Origin: Flavobacterium sp.
GTDB lineage: Bacteria > Bacteroidota > Bacteroidia > Flavobacteriales > Flavobacteriaceae
Direction of reading: 5' to 3'
Assembly (NCBI RefSeq): GCF_035195345.1
Contig: NZ_CP136574.1
Location: forward strand, 186,001-250,000
DNA length: 64,000 bases
Shown: one piece after another, positions 57,701 through 64,000 of the stretch
Position numbering within the stretch: the stretch's first letter is position 1
How the letters are laid out: every line of letters begins with the position of its first letter
Translations under genes and position numbers: made by a program
The notes under the pieces: model-generated
The model's database searches: none
Told to the model about the DNA's origin: nothing
What the model saw: only the letters and a program-made list of their open reading frames with translations

Positions 57701-58723
57701 TTAAAATTCAATTCGTGCTTTAGAAGTTATTTCGGCGTTACTAAAATTTCCTTCTAAGAAGTTATAATACCCAACAATTCCAATCATGGCAGCATTATCG
57801 GTAGTGTATTCAAACTTTGGAATATAGGTTTTCCATCCGTATTTTTTTTCAGCCTCCTTCAATGTGGTTCTAATTACTGAATTGGCCGAAACACCGCCAC
57901 CAATAGCTATCTGATTAATTCCAGTTTCAGCAACCGCTAGTTTTAATTTATCCATTAAAATAGCAATAATAGTATGCTGAATAGAAGCACAAATATCCGC
58001 TTTGTTTTCGGCCACAAAATCGGGGTTTAAAGCAACATTTTTCTGAATAAAATATAAAATTTGGGTTTTTAAACCACTAAAACTAAAGTTTAATCCAGGA
58101 ACTTTTGGTTTGGTAAAAGGAAAAGCTTTTGGATTACCTTCTTGCGCAAATTTATCAATTAAAGGTCCGCCAGGATAGGGAAGTCCTAATATTTTAGCAC
58201 TCTTGTCGAACGCTTCTCCTACCGCATCATCAGTTGTTTCTCCAATAATTTCCATATCAAAAAAACTACTCACTTTTACAATTTGGGTATGTCCTCCTGA
58301 AATAGTTAAGGCTAAAAAAGGGAATGTAGGCTTCTCATAATTTTCTTCAGCAATAAAATGTGCTAAAATATGCGCTTTCATGTGATTAATTGCAATCAAC
58401 GGAATATCCAAAGCCATACTCATTGATTTCGCAAAAGAGCCTCCTACTAAAAGTGAACCCATTAATCCTGGACCTTGAGTAAAGGCGATACAGTTTAGGT
58501 CGTTTTTTGTAATTCCCGCTTTTTTTAGGGCTACATCTACTACCGGAACAATGTTTTGTTGGTGTGCTCTAGAAGCTAATTCGGGTACAACGCCTCCATA
58601 TTCTTCGTGAATTGCTTGTCGAGCAACAACATTTGACAACACAACATCGTTACAAAGTACAGCTGCAGCGGTGTCATCACACGAACTTTCAATAGCTAAC
58701 GTATAAATATTTTTTTCAGACAT
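57701..58723 (-). CDS. tsaD: tRNA N6-adenosine threonylcarbamoyltransferase
   Basis: TsaD (with TsaB and TsaE) places threonylcarbamoyl on A37 of ANN-reading tRNAs. The 340 residues show the ASKHA-fold signatures: AIESSCDDTAAAVL, NHMKAHILAHFIAEE (metal His pair), FLALTISGGHTQIVKVSSFF, and YTTDNAAMIGIVGYYNF near the C-terminus. The ATG at 58723 is used; the frame continues to a GTG at 58732. First gene of the minus-strand operon and divergent from the TamB-like gene. Confidence 0.97.
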   Translation of the reverse strand: MSEKNIYTLAIESSCDDTAAAVLCNDVVLSNVVARQAIHEEYGGVVPELASRAHQQNIVPVVDVALKKAGITKNDLNCIAFTQGPGLMGSLLVGGSFAKSMSMALDIPLIAINHMKAHILAHFIAEENYEKPTFPFLALTISGGHTQIVKVSSFFDMEIIGETTDDAVGEAFDKSAKILGLPYPGGPLIDKFAQEGNPKAFPFTKPKVPGLNFSFSGLKTQILYFIQKNVALNPDFVAENKADICASIQHTIIAILMDKLKLAVAETGINQIAIGGGVSANSVIRTTLKEAEKKYGWKTYIPKFEYTTDNAAMIGIVGYYNFLEGNFSNAEITSKARIEF

Positions 58724-58751
58724 TTTAGGCACGAAATTTGAATTAAAGATA

Positions 58752-58784
58752 TTGTAAATTATCTTACAAAATTTGTTATTTTTG
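58752..58784 (+). promoter_or_regulatory. Candidate promoter of the TamB-like gene
   Basis: TTG 58752-58754 and TATTTTTG 58777-58784, spacing 22, in the tsaD/TamB intergenic region. Transcription would start near 58791. Confidence 0.5.
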
Positions 58785-58887
58785 TTGGATTACTACTTAA
58801 AAGGGTATTGATTGCAAATTTAAAACAAAAGATTGTATCAAAAAATTTAAAAAAATAGTATTTCGAATAATTATAGGGATTCTCCTA

Positions 58888-61800
58888 TTGTTGCTGCTGA
58901 TGGGTATACTTTTGTCGTTACCATCGGTACAAACTTATTTGGGAAAATATGCAACCGATAGTATAAATAAATCGTATGGTACTAATATTACCATTGGAAA
59001 AGTAGCTATCACACCTTTTGGAAGCGTAAAGTTGGGGGATGTTTTAGTCTTAGATCATCATAAGGACACTTTATTTTACATCAAAAAATTAAATACTTCT
59101 ATTCTAAGTTTTAAAAAGTTATATGATCTGGGACATCCCTATATGAATAATGTAGTATTGCATGGTTTGGATGTGCGTTTGGTGAATTATAAAAATGAAG
59201 ATTACACTAATCTAGACAAATTTATTGAGGCTTTTGATGATGGTTCGCCTTCATCGGGAAAATTTAGAATGAAAGCCAATAAAATGACAGTTTTTAACAG
59301 TCGCTTTCAGTATATTGATCATAATCTTCAAACGCCAAAAATAGTTGATTTTACAAAGCTTAATGGTAAAATTGAGGATTTCTTTATTAAAGGCGCTAAT
59401 GTTACCACTTTTATCGATAAGTTATCGTTTAACGATCATAGAGGATTAAAGGTAGAGGATATTACAGCAGATTTTACCTATACCAAAAAGAATATTTTAC
59501 TAGAAAGGTTAGCCATGAAAACAAAACACTCTGAGATGAAAGGAAGAGTGGAATTGAAATATGATCGAAAAGATTTTGCTGATTTTAATAATAAAGTAAT
59601 TTTTGATGTTCAATTCGATAAAGCAGCCATTGCTTCTAATGATTTGAATTATTTTTATAATGAGTTTGGAAAAAACAATATGTTTTATCTTGACACGCAT
59701 CTAGTAGGAACACTTAATAATTTTACGACCTATAATTTAAAGTTAGTTGATAAAAATCAGTCAGAAATTATTGGTACCCTTAACTTTCAAAATCTTTTTG
59801 GTAAAGAACATCAAAAGTTTTACATGAAAGGAAATTTTAATAGAGTAGTTTCAAATTACGAAAATTTAAAGGCTATAATGCCTCAAATTTTAGGAAAGAA
59901 TCTACCTTCTGTATTGTCAAAATTTGGTACAGTAGATATTTCAGGAGCTGTAGAATTGACACAGAAAATTATCAATGCTGACGTTTTAATGATGTCTCAA
60001 TTGGGGTATTTGCAAGCTAATTTAGCCATGCAAAACATTGATAACATTGATAATGCTTCTTATCAAGGAAATATTAAACTTGAAACGTTTGATTTAGGAA
60101 CACTTTTAAGTCAAAATGATATTGGGAAAACTACCCTTGATTTAGATGTGAATGGAAAAGGTTTTACGCAAAAATTATTAAATACTGCTATTAAAGGGAA
60201 GATTTATAAATTCTATTACAACGGTTATAATTATCAAAATATTACAGTTGATGGTAGTATGAAAATGCCTTATTATAAAGGTTATTTTAATAGCAACGAT
60301 CCAAACTTAAAAATGGATTTTGATGGAATTGTAGACTTAAGTTTGAAAGCAAAGAAATACGATTTTAAAACACAAATTGATTATGCTAATTTATATGCAT
60401 TAAAATTTATAGATTCAGACTCAATTTCTATTTTTAAAGGAAATATTAACTTTAAGGCAAATGGAAATTCTATAAATGATTTAGCGGGTATCTTGCAAGT
60501 CAAAAGTGTTTCATATCAAAATAATAAAGACGCGTACTTTTTAGATGATTTCGAAATTACCTCAACTTTTGATGCAGAAAAAGTGAGAACCATTGAAATC
60601 AATTCTCCCGATATTATTACAGGAAAAATTGTTGGAAAATATAAAGTGAATCAAGTACAGAAAATGGTTGAAAATGCACTGGGAAGTTTGTATGCTAATT
60701 ATGCTCCAAATAAGTTAGAAAAAGGACAGTTCATTGATTTTGATTTGACAGTTTACGATAAAATTGTCGAGATAATTTTGCCCGAAGTAAAAATATCTGA
60801 AAACACCAAATTAGAAGGTAAAATTAATGGCGATGAAGGACAATTTGTTTTCGATTTTACATCTCCAAACATTGTAGTTTATGAAAATTCGATAGATAAT
60901 ATTAAAATTGATATTGATAATAAAAATCCTTTATATAACGCTTATATTTCGATTGATTCTATTAAAAATGATAAATATAAAATTACTGATTTTAATTTGA
61001 TTAATGTAACGCTTAATGATACGTTGTTTGTGCGTTCTGAGTTTAAAGGTGGACTAAAGGGGCAGGATAGCTATGATTTGAATTTATATCATACTATTAA
61101 TGAAGACAAACAATCTATTGTTGGCTTTAAAAAATCTGAAATTAAATTTAAAGATTATATGTGGTTTATTAATGAAGGGGAAACTACAGATAATAAAATT
61201 ATATTTAATAAAGATCTTACCGATTTCAACTTTGAAAAATTAAGTTTATCGCACAACGATCAAATAATTAATTTTGTAGGAACAATGAGAGATTCTACCT
61301 ATAAAGATTTTAAATTATCTTTTGAAGATGTTGATTTAAATAAAATTACACCTTCTTTAGATAGTTTGTCATTTGGAGGAAAGGTTAATGGAAATATTAC
61401 TTACAAGCAGGATAACAATAAATATGATCCTATTTCCAATCTTACCATCGATAGTTTAAAAATTAATCAGTTTTTATTGGGCGATTTAGACTTTAAAATT
61501 GAAGGAAACGAATATTTTAATCAATTTAAAGTCAATTCAAGTTTGAAGCAAGATGGTAAAGAACACTTTTTCTTAGATGGAAATGTAAATTTTATTGGAG
61601 ATCAATCTAGTTTGGATTTACAAGCTGGTTTTGAAGCCTTTAATTTGGCACCTTTTGGTTCACTTTTAGGAAGTGTTTTATCAGATGTTAGAGGTAGTGC
61701 AACTGGTAGAACTACTATTGGAGGGTCATATTCTAATCCTGAAATTGATGGGCGATTATATCTTAACAATGCAGGCATGCGTGTGCCATATCTTAATATC

Positions 61801-63321
61801 GATTATGCGTTTGAAAAAAATGCAATTGTAGATTTAACAGAACATCAATTTAGCTTGCGGAAAATTGAAGTAACAGATACAAAATACAATACTAAAGGAG
61901 TAATTGATGGTACTATTAAGCATGAAAAATTAGGTGATTGGGAATTGGATTTACATTTAATTTCTGATAATATTTTAGCCTTAGATACTAAAGATTCTGA
62001 AGATGCGTACTATTATGGTACCGCTTTTATGAAAGGTAAAGCCAGTATTACAGGAGAAATAAATGCTTTAAATATTAAAGTGGCTGGTGAATCTGAAAAA
62101 GGAACCTCAATTAAAATTCCTGTAAATGATGAAGAAGATTTAGGAAATACTTCTTTTATTAATTTTATGACGGTTCAAGAGTTTCAAAAATCTCTTGCTG
62201 AAAATATAGCTAAAGATAGACGATATGAAGGAATTGAACTTGATTTTAATTTTGATATTGACACTGATACAGATATTGAAATCATACTGAATAGAGAAAC
62301 AGGACATGCCATGAAAGGCAAAGGGTATGGTTCAATGCAAATGAATATCAACACACTCGGTAAATTTGAAATGTATGGCGATTTTCAAGTACAAGAAGGA
62401 GAATACAATTTTAAATACGGTGGTGTAATTGATAAAAAATTTAATGTTGAAAAAGGCGGTACAATTCGTTGGGATGGACAACCAATGAATGCGGTTTTAG
62501 ATTTAAAAGCAACCTATAAAACAATGGCTAATCCTGCAGTTTTAGTAGAAAGTGCTTCGTTTAATAGAAAGGTAGATACAAATGTGACTATTTTACTGAA
62601 TGGAAATTTAAGTAATCCGCAACCCGACTTCAATATTGATTTTCCAACTGTAAGTTCAGTATTGAAAAGCGAAATAGATTATAAATTACAAGATAAAGAT
62701 TCACGACAAACACAAGCTTTTGCTTTATTAGCAACCGGTTCATTTGTAACCGCAGAATCTACAGGTAACGCAGCCTATGGATCATTAATTGAAGGAGCAA
62801 GTTCTATAATTAATGGACTTTTTGCCGATAGCGATAGTAACTTACAATTAGGGTTAGATTATTCACAAGGTAATCGATTAACAGAGATTTCAGATAGAGT
62901 AGGTGTAACCATGAATACTCGAATAAATGACCGAATTTCGATAAATGGTAAAGTTGGAGTTCCAGTGGGTGGTGTAACCGAATCTGTTATTGTTGGTAAT
63001 TTAGAGGTATTAATTCAGCTTAATGAAGATGGTTCATTAAATGCTCACGTATTTAATAGAGAAAACGATATTAATTATGTTGGAGAAGGTATTGGATACA
63101 CACAAGGACTTGGACTTACTTATAACGTAGAATTTAATACGTTCAAAGAAATGTTGCAAAAAATATTCAAAAGCAACAAGAAAAAAGATTCATCTAAATC
63201 TCAAGATGATTTACCCGATTCTGAGTTCCCTCAAGAATTTATAGAATTCATAAATAACAGAAAATCTAAATCACAAGAACCACTTAAAGAGGAACCTATT
63301 GAGGTTCCAGAAATCGATTAA
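58888..63321 (+). CDS. TamB-like translocation/assembly protein
   Basis: About 1480 residues, with a single N-terminal membrane helix, long beta-rich repeats and a C-terminal DUF490 (TamB) domain: FEMYGDFQVQEGEYNFKYGG, VEKGGTIRWDGQPMNAVLDL and DFNIDFPTVSSVLKSEIDYK. TamB-type proteins span the periplasm and carry lipids to or help assemble the outer membrane. The first usable start is TTG at 58888 in mid-helix, but the frame is open from 58801 and contains KKFKKIVFRIIIGILLLLL, which completes the helix, so the true N-terminus probably lies upstream. It is divergent from tsaD, an order often seen in Bacteroidetes. Confidence 0.9.
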   Translation: MLLLMGILLSLPSVQTYLGKYATDSINKSYGTNITIGKVAITPFGSVKLGDVLVLDHHKDTLFYIKKLNTSILSFKKLYDLGHPYMNNVVLHGLDVRLVNYKNEDYTNLDKFIEAFDDGSPSSGKFRMKANKMTVFNSRFQYIDHNLQTPKIVDFTKLNGKIEDFFIKGANVTTFIDKLSFNDHRGLKVEDITADFTYTKKNILLERLAMKTKHSEMKGRVELKYDRKDFADFNNKVIFDVQFDKAAIASNDLNYFYNEFGKNNMFYLDTHLVGTLNNFTTYNLKLVDKNQSEIIGTLNFQNLFGKEHQKFYMKGNFNRVVSNYENLKAIMPQILGKNLPSVLSKFGTVDISGAVELTQKIINADVLMMSQLGYLQANLAMQNIDNIDNASYQGNIKLETFDLGTLLSQNDIGKTTLDLDVNGKGFTQKLLNTAIKGKIYKFYYNGYNYQNITVDGSMKMPYYKGYFNSNDPNLKMDFDGIVDLSLKAKKYDFKTQIDYANLYALKFIDSDSISIFKGNINFKANGNSINDLAGILQVKSVSYQNNKDAYFLDDFEITSTFDAEKVRTIEINSPDIITGKIVGKYKVNQVQKMVENALGSLYANYAPNKLEKGQFIDFDLTVYDKIVEIILPEVKISENTKLEGKINGDEGQFVFDFTSPNIVVYENSIDNIKIDIDNKNPLYNAYISIDSIKNDKYKITDFNLINVTLNDTLFVRSEFKGGLKGQDSYDLNLYHTINEDKQSIVGFKKSEIKFKDYMWFINEGETTDNKIIFNKDLTDFNFEKLSLSHNDQIINFVGTMRDSTYKDFKLSFEDVDLNKITPSLDSLSFGGKVNGNITYKQDNNKYDPISNLTIDSLKINQFLLGDLDFKIEGNEYFNQFKVNSSLKQDGKEHFFLDGNVNFIGDQSSLDLQAGFEAFNLAPFGSLLGSVLSDVRGSATGRTTIGGSYSNPEIDGRLYLNNAGMRVPYLNIDYAFEKNAIVDLTEHQFSLRKIEVTDTKYNTKGVIDGTIKHEKLGDWELDLHLISDNILALDTKDSEDAYYYGTAFMKGKASITGEINALNIKVAGESEKGTSIKIPVNDEEDLGNTSFINFMTVQEFQKSLAENIAKDRRYEGIELDFNFDIDTDTDIEIILNRETGHAMKGKGYGSMQMNINTLGKFEMYGDFQVQEGEYNFKYGGVIDKKFNVEKGGTIRWDGQPMNAVLDLKATYKTMANPAVLVESASFNRKVDTNVTILLNGNLSNPQPDFNIDFPTVSSVLKSEIDYKLQDKDSRQTQAFALLATGSFVTAESTGNAAYGSLIEGASSIINGLFADSDSNLQLGLDYSQGNRLTEISDRVGVTMNTRINDRISINGKVGVPVGGVTESVIVGNLEVLIQLNEDGSLNAHVFNRENDINYVGEGIGYTQGLGLTYNVEFNTFKEMLQKIFKSNKKKDSSKSQDDLPDSEFPQEFIEFINNRKSKSQEPLKEEPIEVPEID

Positions 63322-63446
63322 TTCTTATTTTTTAGTACTTAAATCAAAAACTTATTAACGAAAACGTTTGAATTTGCAGCTATTATTAAATAGTTAGCAA
63401 ATATTGTGTTTTTATTATATTTCGTTTTATAACTTTACATAATTAA

Positions 63447-64000
<554 letters not shown>

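Overview
The window is chromosomal DNA from a member of the Flavobacteriaceae, most likely a Flavobacterium species. Evidence: low G+C, A-rich ribosome-binding regions, many promoters of the Bacteroidetes form TTG-N17-22-TAnnTTTG, a Bacteroidetes-type rRNA operon, the gliding genes gldF and gldG, and families typical of the group (DUF4159, DUF4294, DUF7935, a TamB-like protein divergent from tsaD). No taxonomic search was possible, so the genus is an inference.

Layout. (1) 1-8946: the right end of a prophage, whose left end lies outside the window. It holds a tape measure protein, two large tail proteins and a convergent tyrosine integrase next to tRNA-Arg(ACG), the probable attachment gene. 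A small self-contained cassette (own promoter, 70-aa protein, XRE regulator, terminators on both sides) sits among the structural genes and looks like a moron. (2) 9091-18479: apt, then a fatty-acid module on the minus strand: MarR regulator, fused hydroxyacyl-CoA dehydrogenase/enoyl-CoA hydratase, thiolase, acyl-CoA dehydrogenase, acyl-CoA ligase. A 26-bp perfect palindrome in the MarR promoter is the probable operator. A DMT permease follows. (3) 18678-25757: cupin, AraC-type regulator, CsbD-like protein, GH130 phosphorylase plus glycosyltransferase, outer-membrane protein, YtxH protein and two lipoproteins, resembling a general-stress/envelope cluster. (4) 25838-43980: housekeeping genes: purL, mnmE, dnaN, gldFG, an SAM hydrolase, a PhoH-like ATPase, purC and an M42 peptidase. 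A free-standing HNH homing-endonuclease-like gene lies between purC and the peptidase. (5) 43981-46030: a repeat-rich intergenic zone carrying an intact IS3-family element (14-bp-scale conserved ends, 3-bp GTA target duplication, A6G frameshift site). (6) 46031-51680: an rRNA operon with three tandem promoters, 16S, tRNA-Ile, tRNA-Ala, 23S and 5S, followed by an IS relic. (7) 51866-58723: a tight minus-strand operon from tsaD through rsmE, DUF4159 and AI-2E genes to a THUMP-like methyltransferase and a secreted protein. (8) 58801-64000: a TamB-like envelope protein and the start of pfkA.

How it fits together: the fatty-acid genes form one beta-oxidation pathway, probably under the MarR regulator. 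purL and purC belong to purine synthesis and apt to purine salvage. rsmE, mnmE and tsaD modify rRNA or tRNA. I did not find a clearly new multi-gene system. The best leads are the prophage cassette, the MarR operator pair, the stand-alone HNH gene, dispersed heptad repeats in intergenic DNA, and the missing start codon of the TamB-like gene.
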